Translations under genes and position numbers: made by a program
Shown here: positions 1-8,055 of the stretch, piece after piece
Layout of the letters: every line of letters starts with the position of its first letter
Position numbering within the stretch: position 1 is the stretch's first letter
Assembly: GCA_903831575.1 (NCBI GenBank)
Contig: CAIKYB010000019.1
Coordinates: 1-40,645, forward strand
Source of the DNA: an uncultured Bacteroidota bacterium
GTDB lineage: Bacteria > Bacteroidota > Bacteroidia > Chitinophagales > Chitinophagaceae
Reading direction: 5' to 3'
DNA length: 40,645 nt
The notes under the pieces: generated by a model
Databases searched by the model: none
What the model saw: the letters and a program-made list of their open reading frames with translations, nothing else
Told to the model about the DNA's origin: nothing

Positions 1-399
1 GATTTGGTTTTAGTTTTCATCGGGATAAATATGTTTAATCGTACTTATCATTTAAAATAGAAGTTGACTGATATTGGATTCGGTTTTTTCTGGATATTGA
101 AAAGAACTTTGGTTTTGTCTGGATTTTGGATAATGATTGATCTGTTATTAATCAATCAACTTCTGACACAAAGATGCGATGCTTTAAGGTGCTGTACAAG
201 AGCGTTATTGCTCTATTTTAGCGTTGATGTAATTACGGGTTATAACGTAGAAAGCTCTTGTTTATTTGTGTAAACCTACTATGATGACTATCGTAATAAT
301 ACGTTTTTGGAGTCTGTGAGCATAACTAAAATAAAAAATGCCACGTCTTGAAACGCAGCATGGGGTAGCTTTTAATCGTTAACGTTAAGTAACGTAAAT
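1..399. other. Left-edge region with no convincing gene
   Basis: The only open frame of any size (64-273, +) has a non-ATG start and a composition unlike a real protein, so I do not call it. A frame open from base 1 stops at 58-60 and another at about 36; either could be the tail of a gene truncated by the window edge, but there is too little to judge. The stretch holds an inverted repeat at 196-261 and an imperfect 21-base direct repeat (81-101 and 110-130, 17 of 21 identical). A 10-bp palindrome, TTAACGTTAA, lies at 379-388 just beyond the end of the cystathionine beta-synthase gene. Confidence 0.5.
196..261. repeat. Inverted repeat, possible structured RNA or old terminator
   Basis: ACAAGAGC (196-203) is exactly complementary to GCTCTTGT (254-261), and the inner bases GTTAT (204-208) pair with ATAAC (242-246) across a 7-nt bulge. 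This gives 8 + 5 base pairs around a 33-nt loop. The right arm is followed by TTATTTG, which is only weakly U-rich. It might be a terminator for a gene to the left of the window or a chance inverted repeat; the sequence alone does not decide. Confidence 0.25.
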
Positions 400-1755
400 T
401 TATTTAGAGAGACTTTGTATAATGTCGTACTTGGTTGCAATTTGATAAAATCCGCTATCATCTTTACTTAATACAGCTCCATTTTCTTTGTTGATATAAG
501 CACTTAGTCTTTCTACAGGCGTTTCAAAACTAACTTCAGGGTAAGGGTTTTCCATAACAGCTGAAACTAATTGAGTTTTAATTTCTGCATTATTAAGCAT
601 TTTATCAAATAGTCCGCTTTCAGATATGGCCCCTATATTTTTGCCATTCTCAAAAACCGGAATATTTTCAATGTCATATTTCTTCATTAATCCAATTGCT
701 TCCAAAACAGTATGTGTAGGGGCAAGGCTTATTAATTTTTGACTTTTTCTTCCATTGATAATTTCTTTAAATGTTTTTACATCCAAAAAACCTCTTTCCA
801 TCATCCATTCGTCATTGTATACTTTCCCAACATAGCGGCTTCCGTGGTCATGAAAAATACAAACTACAACATCATCTTTTTTTAACTGGTCTTTCAATTG
901 AAAAACGCCCTGAAGACAACTTCCTGCGCTATATCCACAAAACATACCTTCTTCTTTGGCAATTCTTCTTGCCATAACCGCGCCATCCTTATCAGTTACT
1001 TTAGTGAAGGCATCGATAAATTTCATATCGTAATTTTCAGGAACAAAATCCTCTCCAAATCCTTCACTGATATATGGATACACCTCGTTCTGGTCGAGTT
1101 CTCCTGTTTCAAAATATTTCTTTAACAATGAGCCGTAGCTGTCAATTGCCCATACTTTAATATTGGGGTTTTGCTCTTTCAAATATTTCCCTGTACCAAT
1201 GATGGTTCCGCCGGTTCCTGTTGCTACTACTAAATGAGTAACTTTCCCTTCTGTTTGTTGCCAAATTTCAGGGCCAGTTTGTTCATAATGCGCTTGTCTG
1301 TTGGCTAAATTGTCATATTGATTGACATACCAGGAGTTAGGGATTTCTGTAGCCAATCTTTTTGACACAGAATAGTAGGAGCGTGGATCTTCAGGTTCTA
1401 CATTAGTAGGACAAACAATAACTTCAGCGCCTACGGCTTTTAGAATATCGGCCTTTTCTTTAGATTGCTTGTCTGTAGTGGTAAAAATGCATTTGTATCC
1501 TTTTACGCACGCTGCTAGCGCCAAGCCCATTCCGGTGTTTCCGCTGGTTCCTTCTATAATAGTACCACCTGGATTTATTTTACCTTCTTTTTCTGCTACT
1601 TCAAGCATTTTTAAAGCCATTCGATCTTTTATGGAATTTCCAGGATTGAAGTATTCAACTTTTGCTAAAACGGTGCAGGGTAAATCCTGGGTGATTTTAT
1701 TGAGTTTAATTAGGGGAGTATTTCCTATAGTTTCTAAAATGTTATTGAGCCACAT
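400..1755 (-). CDS. cbs: Cystathionine beta-synthase with C-terminal CBS-domain pair
   Basis: A PLP-dependent fold-type II enzyme, 451 residues. It is expected to condense serine (or O-acetylserine) with homocysteine or sulfide in the cytosol, the first step of reverse transsulfuration. The PLP lysine is K43 in NSIKDRMA, the phosphate-binding loop is SGNTG at 71-75, and a second glycine-rich loop (GTGGT) lies near residue 183. The catalytic core runs to about residue 330. From about 335 to 451 there are two CBS (Bateman) motifs, which bind adenosyl nucleotides in relatives and argue against a plain cysteine synthase. There is no N-terminal heme-binding extension. The gene stands alone; no cystathionine gamma-lyase is in the window. 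A consensus promoter element lies at 1773-1780. Family assignment is firm; the choice between cystathionine synthase and cysteine synthase activity is inferred. Confidence 0.93.
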   Translation of the reverse strand: MWLNNILETIGNTPLIKLNKITQDLPCTVLAKVEYFNPGNSIKDRMALKMLEVAEKEGKINPGGTIIEGTSGNTGMGLALAACVKGYKCIFTTTDKQSKEKADILKAVGAEVIVCPTNVEPEDPRSYYSVSKRLATEIPNSWYVNQYDNLANRQAHYEQTGPEIWQQTEGKVTHLVVATGTGGTIIGTGKYLKEQNPNIKVWAIDSYGSLLKKYFETGELDQNEVYPYISEGFGEDFVPENYDMKFIDAFTKVTDKDGAVMARRIAKEEGMFCGYSAGSCLQGVFQLKDQLKKDDVVVCIFHDHGSRYVGKVYNDEWMMERGFLDVKTFKEIINGRKSQKLISLAPTHTVLEAIGLMKKYDIENIPVFENGKNIGAISESGLFDKMLNNAEIKTQLVSAVMENPYPEVSFETPVERLSAYINKENGAVLSKDDSGFYQIATKYDIIQSLSK

Positions 1756-1772
1756 AGATTTTTTATTTGTTC

Positions 1773-1798
1773 CAAAGGTAATAATTTACTTTCCCAAA
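1773..1798 (-). promoter_or_regulatory. Promoter of cbs
   Basis: On the minus strand, TACCTTTG (1780-1773) matches the Bacteroidota -7 consensus TAnnTTTG exactly. A TTTG at 1798-1795 could serve as the -33 element, but the 14-nt gap is shorter than the usual 17-23. The box lies 18 bases upstream of the ATG. Confidence 0.55.
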
Positions 1799-1883
1799 CA
1801 GGGTGTAATTAACTATTTTTGATTAGCATGTTCTTATTATTGAAAATTTATTAACGAATTTTAATAATTAATGAAATTTTTTC

Positions 1884-1891
1884 TAAATTTG
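1884..1891 (+). promoter_or_regulatory. -7 element of the amt promoter
   Basis: TAAATTTG matches TAnnTTTG and lies 48 bases upstream of the ammonium transporter ATG. I see no well-spaced -33 TTG. The surrounding DNA is extremely AT-rich, so a chance match is possible. Confidence 0.4.
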
Positions 1892-1939
1892 ATTATTATT
1901 AATGAATATTATCTACACAATATTTGAAATCTTTTAAAA

Positions 1940-3250
1940 ATGACAAGGAAATCGGCTTATGTAACTTTTGGAATTTTAATCCTCATCGCAATTTTATCTT
2001 TATTATTTCCTTCTTTGCCTTCACTAATCAATGAAAGTCATTTTGATGCAGCCGATACTTCATGGATGCTTACTGCTACAGCATTGGTTTTAATCATGAC
2101 ACCTGGATTAGCTTTTTTTTATGGAGGAATGGTAAATAAGAAAAATGTGTTGAGTACGATGTTGCAAAGTTTTATTTGCATGGCTTTAATTACAATTGTT
2201 TGGATTGTGGTTGGATTTAGCTTGGCTTTTGGTGACTCTTATAAAGGAATTATTGGAAGTCCTTCAACTTTTTTTATGATGAATCATGTGATAGACGGCG
2301 CCCCATGGAAATTGGCCCCTACCATTCCGTTGATATTATTTGCATTTTATCAATTGAAGTTTGCAATTATTACACCTGCATTAATAACTGGTGCATTCGC
2401 AGAACGAATTAAATTTAAATCCTACTTACTTTTTATTGTTTTGTTTTGTTTGTTTATTTATTGTCCTTTAGCTCATGCAACCTGGCATCCTGATGGGATT
2501 TTGGCGAAGTTTGGCATTTTGGATTTTGCTGGAGGTGTTGTTGTGCATATGAGTGCGGGGTGGGCTGCATTGGCTAGTGCCATTTATTTGAAAAGCAGAA
2601 ATGAATCTGTTCATAATCCTGCAAGAATTACTTATGTCTTATTAGGTACGGGTTTGTTATGGTTTGGATGGATAGGTTTTAATGCTGGTTCAGCCTTTCA
2701 TGCCGATAATATTGCAGCAATTGCAATAGCTACTACTTCAACTGCTTCCGCTGCAGCTGCATTCACCTGGATTATTTTTGATGCAGTAAAGGGAAGAAAA
2801 CCTGGAGCGATGGGAGCTTGTATTGGAGCAGTTGTAGGTTTGGTTGCCATTACACCTGCTGCAGGATATATCACTATACCACAATCATTTATTGTTGGAA
2901 TGGTTGCATCTATTGTTAGTAGCTTAATGGTAGAGTGGCGATCAAAAACTTCCATCGATGATACGCTTGATGTTTTTCCATGTCATGGAGTAGGTGGAAT
3001 GGTAGGAATGTTGTTGACTGGTGTATTTGCAAGTTCTAAAATTAATGCAGGAGTTGTAAATAATGGTTTGTTTTATGGCGAAACGAGATTGTTTATCGTT
3101 CAGCTTTTTGCTTTAGTTGGGGTGTCTGTTTTTGTTTTTCTGAGCACATTTGTTCTGCTTAAAATAACAGATTTAATTATGCCACTTCGTGTAACAGAAA
3201 CTGAAGAAAAAGAAGGTCTCGACTGGAGTCAGCACGCTGAGAAATTATAA
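1940..3250 (+). CDS. amt: Ammonium transporter (Amt family)
   Basis: A 436-residue polytopic inner-membrane protein that carries ammonium or ammonia inward as a trimer. The hallmark block MTPGLAFFYGGMV is at residues 53-65. The twin pore histidines are H203 (in VVHMSAGW) and H349 (in CHGVGGMVG), and the Amt signature DFAGGVVVH precedes H203. Eleven transmembrane helices are expected, and the extra hydrophobic N-terminus (residues 8-28) may act as a signal sequence, as in E. coli AmtB. The C-terminal tail (about 412-436) is short and acidic. No glnK/PII gene is adjacent, so any PII control would have to come from a gene elsewhere. The gene converges on the S41 protease with only 8 bases between stop codons and no terminator hairpin. 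Confidence 0.96.
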   Translation: MTRKSAYVTFGILILIAILSLLFPSLPSLINESHFDAADTSWMLTATALVLIMTPGLAFFYGGMVNKKNVLSTMLQSFICMALITIVWIVVGFSLAFGDSYKGIIGSPSTFFMMNHVIDGAPWKLAPTIPLILFAFYQLKFAIITPALITGAFAERIKFKSYLLFIVLFCLFIYCPLAHATWHPDGILAKFGILDFAGGVVVHMSAGWAALASAIYLKSRNESVHNPARITYVLLGTGLLWFGWIGFNAGSAFHADNIAAIAIATTSTASAAAAFTWIIFDAVKGRKPGAMGACIGAVVGLVAITPAAGYITIPQSFIVGMVASIVSSLMVEWRSKTSIDDTLDVFPCHGVGGMVGMLLTGVFASSKINAGVVNNGLFYGETRLFIVQLFALVGVSVFVFLSTFVLLKITDLIMPLRVTETEEKEGLDWSQHAEKL

Positions 3251-3258
3251 TTCGGGTT

Positions 3259-4848
3259 TTATTGATTAATAACTTCGCACGCTTTTTTAAATGTTTTGTC
3301 TTCTGCATTTATAATCTGATACATTGCATTTTTATTCCAAATCAATCGGGCTAATTTTGATTTGATGTTGATTTCAATAAAATCTTTTTCACTTTTATTT
3401 ATTTTTGAAACATTCACTTTTATGGAATTCGACATTTTTATAATCTCTTCCCAATCCGATGAATTTAAATGATAATTCTTATAGAATTCATCTGGGGTTT
3501 TGTAATTTTTTTTTATATTTTGATCAACTGTTGCGGTATTGAAAACAAATTTGTTGATAATGTTATTGCTAAATAATTGAATGGTACTTTCACTCATGTT
3601 TGTAGTATCTGATGTTGTATAAAAATCAGGATAAATTCCTCCGCCATCAATTAGTATTTTTCCAGCTGGAGTTCTATATTTTTTGGCAAGAGCTATTGCT
3701 ATCGAGTCTTCTGTGATTTCGGCTTTGTTGTTTTTCCTTTCGATTGCTTCATTATAATATGCCAATCCTCCATTTGCATAAGATCTTTGGATGCTTCTCC
3801 CAAGGGGAGTATAATATCGGGCTATTGTGATTCTAAGCGCACTCTTATCAGATAAGTCGAACTGTTCTTGTACTAACCCCTTTCCAAAACTTCGTCTACC
3901 CACAATCGTAGCTCTGTCCCAGTCTTGTAATGCTCCCATTAATACTTCGCTAGCACTAGCAGCTCCCTCATCAGCTAAAACAATTATTGCGCCTTTTTCA
4001 AATTGCCCTAATCTGCGGCAGCGGTATTCTTTTTTGGGGAAATGTTTACCTATTGTATAAGTAATAAGTTTATCTCCCTCAAGAAATTCATCTGCAATTT
4101 CAACTGCTTCATCTAAAACACCGCCACCATTTCCCCTTAAATCAAGAATTAATTTTTTCAACCCTTTATTTTTCAGATCCATAAGAGCTGTCATAAACTC
4201 ATGATAAGTCTGAGTAGAAAATTTATCAATTTTAATATAGCCAGTTTCATGATTAATCATATATGCAGCATCAATACTATTGACTGCAACATAATCTCGA
4301 TTAATGAAAACAGTAATAAAAGAGTCTTTACGTAAAACCTCCAATTTTAAAGCAGTTCCTTTATTGCCGCATATTATTTTTCTCAAGGAATCAGAAGACA
4401 TTTTTTTTCCTGCGATTAGCATTCTATTGGCTCTAATGAATTTATCGCCAAATTTAATATTCGATTTAAAAGCTGGCCCATTATTTAGAACATGTGTAAC
4501 ATTTAGCGTATCATTAAAAATATCAAATTCAATACCAATACCATAAAAACTACCTTGGAGGTCTTCATTAATTGATTCCAATTGCGAAGCAGGAATTCTA
4601 ACAGAATGGGGGTCAAGTTTGCTTAATATGACATCTATTGCAGTGTCTGCAAGATTATTGAGTGAGACCTCATCTACGTATTTATTTCTAATCAAATTAA
4701 AGACTTCATTAATTGATGTTTTATTCTCGATCGAAAAAAAACCTTTCTCAGGAAACCCATCTCTCATTTTGAAGCCTATAAAAATGCCCGCAATCATAGA
4801 AACGCTTAAAAAAATAGGCAATGCAATTTTTAATCTTGAGTTATTCAT
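3259..4848 (-). CDS. S41 family C-terminal processing peptidase (CtpA/Prc-like)
   Basis: A 529-residue exported serine protease with a Ser/Lys dyad. The N-terminus (residues 8-28) is an uncleaved anchor or signal sequence, placing the catalytic part in the periplasm. Residues 40-90 form the helical region typical of the family, and about 95-185 a PDZ domain (YGIGIEFD start) that recognises C-terminal tails. The protease core carries LDLRGNGGG (236-243), the active-site segment GAASASE (295-301, nucleophile S298 or S300) and the general-base lysine K323 in SFGKG. A roughly 120-residue C-terminal extension follows, as in many Bacteroidota members. Substrates are unknown; relatives process or degrade envelope proteins. 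A perfect -7 box lies 37 bases upstream of the start. Confidence 0.93.
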   Translation of the reverse strand: MNNSRLKIALPIFLSVSMIAGIFIGFKMRDGFPEKGFFSIENKTSINEVFNLIRNKYVDEVSLNNLADTAIDVILSKLDPHSVRIPASQLESINEDLQGSFYGIGIEFDIFNDTLNVTHVLNNGPAFKSNIKFGDKFIRANRMLIAGKKMSSDSLRKIICGNKGTALKLEVLRKDSFITVFINRDYVAVNSIDAAYMINHETGYIKIDKFSTQTYHEFMTALMDLKNKGLKKLILDLRGNGGGVLDEAVEIADEFLEGDKLITYTIGKHFPKKEYRCRRLGQFEKGAIIVLADEGAASASEVLMGALQDWDRATIVGRRSFGKGLVQEQFDLSDKSALRITIARYYTPLGRSIQRSYANGGLAYYNEAIERKNNKAEITEDSIAIALAKKYRTPAGKILIDGGGIYPDFYTTSDTTNMSESTIQLFSNNIINKFVFNTATVDQNIKKNYKTPDEFYKNYHLNSSDWEEIIKMSNSIKVNVSKINKSEKDFIEINIKSKLARLIWNKNAMYQIINAEDKTFKKACEVINQ

Positions 4849-4884
4849 TATTTAAAATTATCTGCTTGAAAATAATATTTTGTG

Positions 4885-4892
4885 CAAAGTTA
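4885..4892 (-). promoter_or_regulatory. -7 element of the S41 peptidase promoter
   Basis: Reading the minus strand, TAACTTTG followed by CAC matches TAnnTTTG. A TTG lies 18 bases upstream of its first base, a little closer than the typical -33 spacing. The implied transcript start is roughly 30 bases before the ATG at 4848. Confidence 0.55.
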
Positions 4893-4970
4893 ATTTTTTT
4901 AACCAAGCAACTTAATTTTACTATTTATTGAATTGAATGATCTAACTTGATAATCCTTAAACTTTAAAAT

Positions 4971-5810
4971 ATGTCAATTAAACTAATTGCAGATAGCGGT
5001 TCAACTAAAACGGACTGGTGTTTAATCAATGGAAAGAAGAAAATTAGAGCCAAAACACAGGGGTTAAGCCCCTTTTTTTTATCTTCTCTGCAAATTCAGG
5101 AAATTGTAAAAAAGGAGTTGATGCCAAAACTCAAGAAAAACAGTCCTGATGAAATTTATTTTTATGGTACAGGATGCAGCAATATAGAAAATATTAACAT
5201 TATCAAAGATGCCCTCAAAAAAATCTTCCCTAAAGCACGGATCAAAGTTGACCATGACTTAATAGGTGCAGCAAAGGCTTTGTGCGGCAATGAAAAAGGT
5301 ATTGCTTGTATCTTAGGTACAGGTTCTAATTCTTGTTATTTTAATGGTAAGAAAATAATAAAAAACAGCCCAGGCTTAGGTTATGTATTAGGTGATGAAG
5401 GAAGCGGCACATACCTTGGAAAAAAAGTACTTCAATATTATCTCTACAATACTTTTGAGCCAGATTTAATAGAACGATTCAATTCTAAATACAAAACAAC
5501 TGTTTCTGAGATTTTAGATAAAGTATATAAGCAGCCTCTTCCAAATAGGTATCTTGCTGGTTTTGTTTCTTTTTTAGTAGAGAATAGAGGGCATTTTATG
5601 ATTGAAAATATTATCGAAGATGGGTTGAATGATTTTTTCTTTAATCATATTTATAAGTATCGTGAAAGTTGGAGTTTGCCTATAAACTTCGTTGGGAGTG
5701 TAGCTTTTGGATTTAAAGATGTGCTTAAGAATCTTTGTGATTCGTATGAATTAGAATTAGGGAAAGTTTATAAAGATCCAATGGAAGGACTGATAAAATT
5801 TCATAAATAG
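4971..5810 (+). CDS. BadF/BadG/BcrA/BcrD-type ATPase, N-acetylglucosamine kinase-like
   Basis: A 279-residue cytosolic protein of the ASKHA (actin-like ATPase) fold. The N-terminus carries the phosphate-1 motif ADSGSTKTDW (residues 7-16), and a second nucleotide-binding loop, LGTGSNSC, lies near residue 115. It is followed by PGLGYVLGDEGSG (about 133-145), typical of the N-acetylglucosamine kinase branch. Enzymes of this branch phosphorylate amino sugars, for example from recycled cell wall. The sugar specificity cannot be read from sequence and the BadF family also includes activase subunits, so I give no symbol. It stands alone, divergent from the S41 protease gene. Length is normal for the Bacteroidota group. 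Confidence 0.85.
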   Translation: MSIKLIADSGSTKTDWCLINGKKKIRAKTQGLSPFFLSSLQIQEIVKKELMPKLKKNSPDEIYFYGTGCSNIENINIIKDALKKIFPKARIKVDHDLIGAAKALCGNEKGIACILGTGSNSCYFNGKKIIKNSPGLGYVLGDEGSGTYLGKKVLQYYLYNTFEPDLIERFNSKYKTTVSEILDKVYKQPLPNRYLAGFVSFLVENRGHFMIENIIEDGLNDFFFNHIYKYRESWSLPINFVGSVAFGFKDVLKNLCDSYELELGKVYKDPMEGLIKFHK

Positions 5811-5945
5811 TAATGAAAAATGTGGAATTGGGAAACTGTTCAAAGGAAATTTTAATCTAAACACAGTAAATTGATGATTTTGATCAGATTAGTGCTCTTA
5901 ATACGTCAACTTAAGCCTGTCTTATACACTAAAAATAAACAAATT

Positions 5946-5970
5946 AAGAAAATCTTGTTTTCTTTATTTC
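5946..5970 (+). terminator. Weak AT-rich hairpin, possible terminator
   Basis: AAGAAAA (5946-5952) can pair with TTTTCTT (5958-5964) around a 5-nt loop and is followed by TATTTC. The stem is almost purely A-T, so stability would be poor. It sits 135 bases after the kinase-like gene, and the rest of the 5811-6027 gap shows nothing clear. Confidence 0.2.
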
Positions 5971-6027
5971 TTTATTGTAAATTAGATTTTTAAAAGATTA
6001 TACATTAACCATAAAATACGTTGACTT

Positions 6028-7272
6028 ATGAACAACAAATTTCTACTTACTACTGCATTTATCGCAACTTCTTTTTTGGGAAATGCGCAAAACAACAAAA
6101 CTACTTACGCTATAACTGGCGATGGTAACAATGATTTCATTTGGATGAATATTCGTCAATTGGATTTGACTACAGGACAAGTGACAAAAACATTATTTGA
6201 AAGAAGTAAGTCTAATTTTACTATCACAGATGTTACTACAAAAGTTGTGACTAATAATGAAGCGGTAACGGATCAGAATATTTTTAGTTCTACAGCATAT
6301 CCAACAGGTACTTTTGTAGCAGCTGCTGCATTCGACAAAAGAACTAATAAATTATTTTTTACACCCATGCGTAAAGGAGAGTTGCGTTGGTTGGATTTGA
6401 ATTCAAATGAAAGCAATCCTAAGTTCTATTCTATGGCTATCAATAACTACAAAAATACTGAAGTTAACGATGATGCTACAGACATTACAAGAATGGTAAT
6501 TGCTGCTGACGGGAATGGGTATGCGATTAGTAATGATGGCAATCATTTCTTTTCTTTTACTACTGGTAAGAAACCAGTTATCACTGAATTAGGAAACATT
6601 ATTGATGCGGAAGCAAATAGTGGGAATTCAATTCATAATAAATGTAGCAGCTGGGGTGGAGACATGATTGCTGATGCATTTGGTAAATTATATGTGATTT
6701 CAGCTAATCATAATGTATATGTTATTGATATAAATACTCGTATCGCTACTTTTAAAGGGGTTATTCAAGGTCTTCCTGTAGGATATACAACAAATGCAGC
6801 AGCTGTAAATGACGAAGGAGAAATTGTTATAGCAAGTGCAAATGTATTTGGAGGTTATTACAAAATGAATTTCGCAGATCTTAAAGCAGTTAAAATTGAA
6901 GGATCTGATGAAAAGTATAACGCTTCAGACTTTGCGAACGCTAATCTCTTGTTTCAAAAAGAGGCTAATAGTTTAAGTAATAGTTCTATAGTGCCTTTCG
7001 CTGCAACTCCAGTTGATGCAAGAATTTTTCCAAATCCAGTTACAAATTCTTCGTTTAATGTAGTATTGGAAACTAAAAATGAAGGCCGATATTCAATCGT
7101 TGTAGCTGATTTATCAGGCAGAACTATATCAACAAAATATATCAATGTTACTAAAGGGTCACAAACAATAAAAGTAGATCTAAATTCAAGATTATCAAAA
7201 GGGATTTATCTTGTGAAAGTACTTGACGGAAATAAAGCAACTATCATTAACGAAAAAATTGTTCTTCAATAA
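6028..7272 (+). CDS. Type IX-secreted propeller-like protein of unknown function
   Basis: A 414-residue exported protein. It has a signal peptide (MNNKFLLTTAFIATSFLGNAQ region, cleavage after about residue 20). The C-terminal 80 residues or so form a type A sorting domain for the type IX secretion system: an FPNP motif near residue 334, then the GRYSIVV, LSGR and GIYLVKV strands, ending in EKIVLQ. The central part has repeated short strands with patterns such as LRWLDLN, YAISNDGN and LYVISANHNVYVID, which suggest a beta-propeller; no catalytic motif is evident. It is probably delivered to the cell surface or medium. A strong terminator follows, so it is a single-gene unit. Export route is well supported; molecular function is unknown. 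Confidence 0.85.
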   Translation: MNNKFLLTTAFIATSFLGNAQNNKTTYAITGDGNNDFIWMNIRQLDLTTGQVTKTLFERSKSNFTITDVTTKVVTNNEAVTDQNIFSSTAYPTGTFVAAAAFDKRTNKLFFTPMRKGELRWLDLNSNESNPKFYSMAINNYKNTEVNDDATDITRMVIAADGNGYAISNDGNHFFSFTTGKKPVITELGNIIDAEANSGNSIHNKCSSWGGDMIADAFGKLYVISANHNVYVIDINTRIATFKGVIQGLPVGYTTNAAAVNDEGEIVIASANVFGGYYKMNFADLKAVKIEGSDEKYNASDFANANLLFQKEANSLSNSSIVPFAATPVDARIFPNPVTNSSFNVVLETKNEGRYSIVVADLSGRTISTKYINVTKGSQTIKVDLNSRLSKGIYLVKVLDGNKATIINEKIVLQ

Positions 7273-7294
7273 GTTTTCGGGTTAATAAGTCACG

Positions 7295-7324
7295 GAGGCT
7301 GTTCTAAAGACAGCCTCTTTTTTT
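7295..7324 (+). terminator. Rho-independent terminator
   Basis: GAGGCTGT (7295-7302) pairs perfectly with ACAGCCTC (7310-7317) around a 7-nt loop and is followed by seven T. It ends the type IX-secreted protein gene. Confidence 0.9.
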
Positions 7325-7378
7325 ATGTTTTTTTTCTAGAATATTTGCGAATTTTACAAAACAAAATTATTCAACACT

Positions 7379-7942
7379 TTGCAAAATATTGAACCATATT
7401 ACAATTGGCGACATTTATATACTGCTGAGGAAGATAGACAGTCTCCTTTCTATAAAAGGCAATACAGTGAATTTGAATTCACACAGACTCTGTATAATTA
7501 TTATATACATCCACAATGGGATGAATTCGGATCACGTACATTGTATATGAAATTGCTTTACGTAGAGTACGACATGCAATTTGCCATCATTGAATTAATT
7601 GGAGAATGGAATGATGCTATTGAAAATGATATCATGACATTAAGGCGAAATATTACAGATCTCTTATTTAAAAATGGGGTTACAAAATATATTATCATTT
7701 CAGAAAATGTACTCAATTTTCACAGTAGTGATGATAGTTATTATGAAGATTGGAAGGAACAACTAGAAGATGATAACGGCTGGGTTGTATTGTTAAATAT
7801 GCCTGAACAAAGTCAATATGATTTTAAAAGATCAAGAATTACCCATTATATCAATTTCTTCAATTTAATGGAATGGAGAACTTTTAAACCAGAGTTAATT
7901 TTTCAGCTCATTGAGAATATGCTCATGAAAAGAATCAATTAG
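7379..7942 (+). CDS. Conserved-looking hypothetical protein, 187 residues
   Basis: I do not recognise a named family. The protein is soluble, with no signal peptide or transmembrane segment. It is rich in aromatic residues near the N-terminus (EPYYNWRHLY and HPQWDEFG), has a central beta-alpha stretch (MQFAIIELIGEWNDA, then VTKYIIISENVLNFH) and an acidic loop near residue 120. The central pattern is loosely reminiscent of STAS-type folds, but that is speculation. No ATG lies near the start; TTG at 7379 is the best available, because the next in-frame ATG comes well after the conserved-looking N-terminus. A near-consensus -7 box (AATATTTG, 7340-7347) lies upstream. It sits between a terminator and the sdh operon and may be a monocistronic housekeeping gene. 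Confidence 0.75.
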   Translation: MQNIEPYYNWRHLYTAEEDRQSPFYKRQYSEFEFTQTLYNYYIHPQWDEFGSRTLYMKLLYVEYDMQFAIIELIGEWNDAIENDIMTLRRNITDLLFKNGVTKYIIISENVLNFHSSDDSYYEDWKEQLEDDNGWVVLLNMPEQSQYDFKRSRITHYINFFNLMEWRTFKPELIFQLIENMLMKRIN

Positions 7943-8016
7943 TCCCTTTTGTTTTGTCATATTAAAAAATCTACTACAATTGTTTTAAAAAAATAGAATA
8001 TTCATTAGTTGTCCCT

Positions 8017-8024
8017 TATTTTTG
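8017..8024 (+). promoter_or_regulatory. -7 element of the sdhCAB promoter
   Basis: TATTTTTG followed by C matches TAnnTTTG. It lies 39 bases upstream of the sdhC ATG in the gap after the 187-residue protein. No well-spaced -33 TTG is visible. Confidence 0.5.
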
Positions 8025-8055
8025 CATGAAAAATTACATCTTTTAACTTTGCTAT

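Noticed and set aside
64..273. A 69-residue open frame at the left edge
   Set aside because: Non-ATG start, composition unlike a real protein, no promoter or ribosome site, and it overlaps an inverted repeat.
1469..1822. A 117-residue plus-strand frame opposite cbs
   Set aside because: It is a shadow of the cbs reading frame and shows no independent motif.
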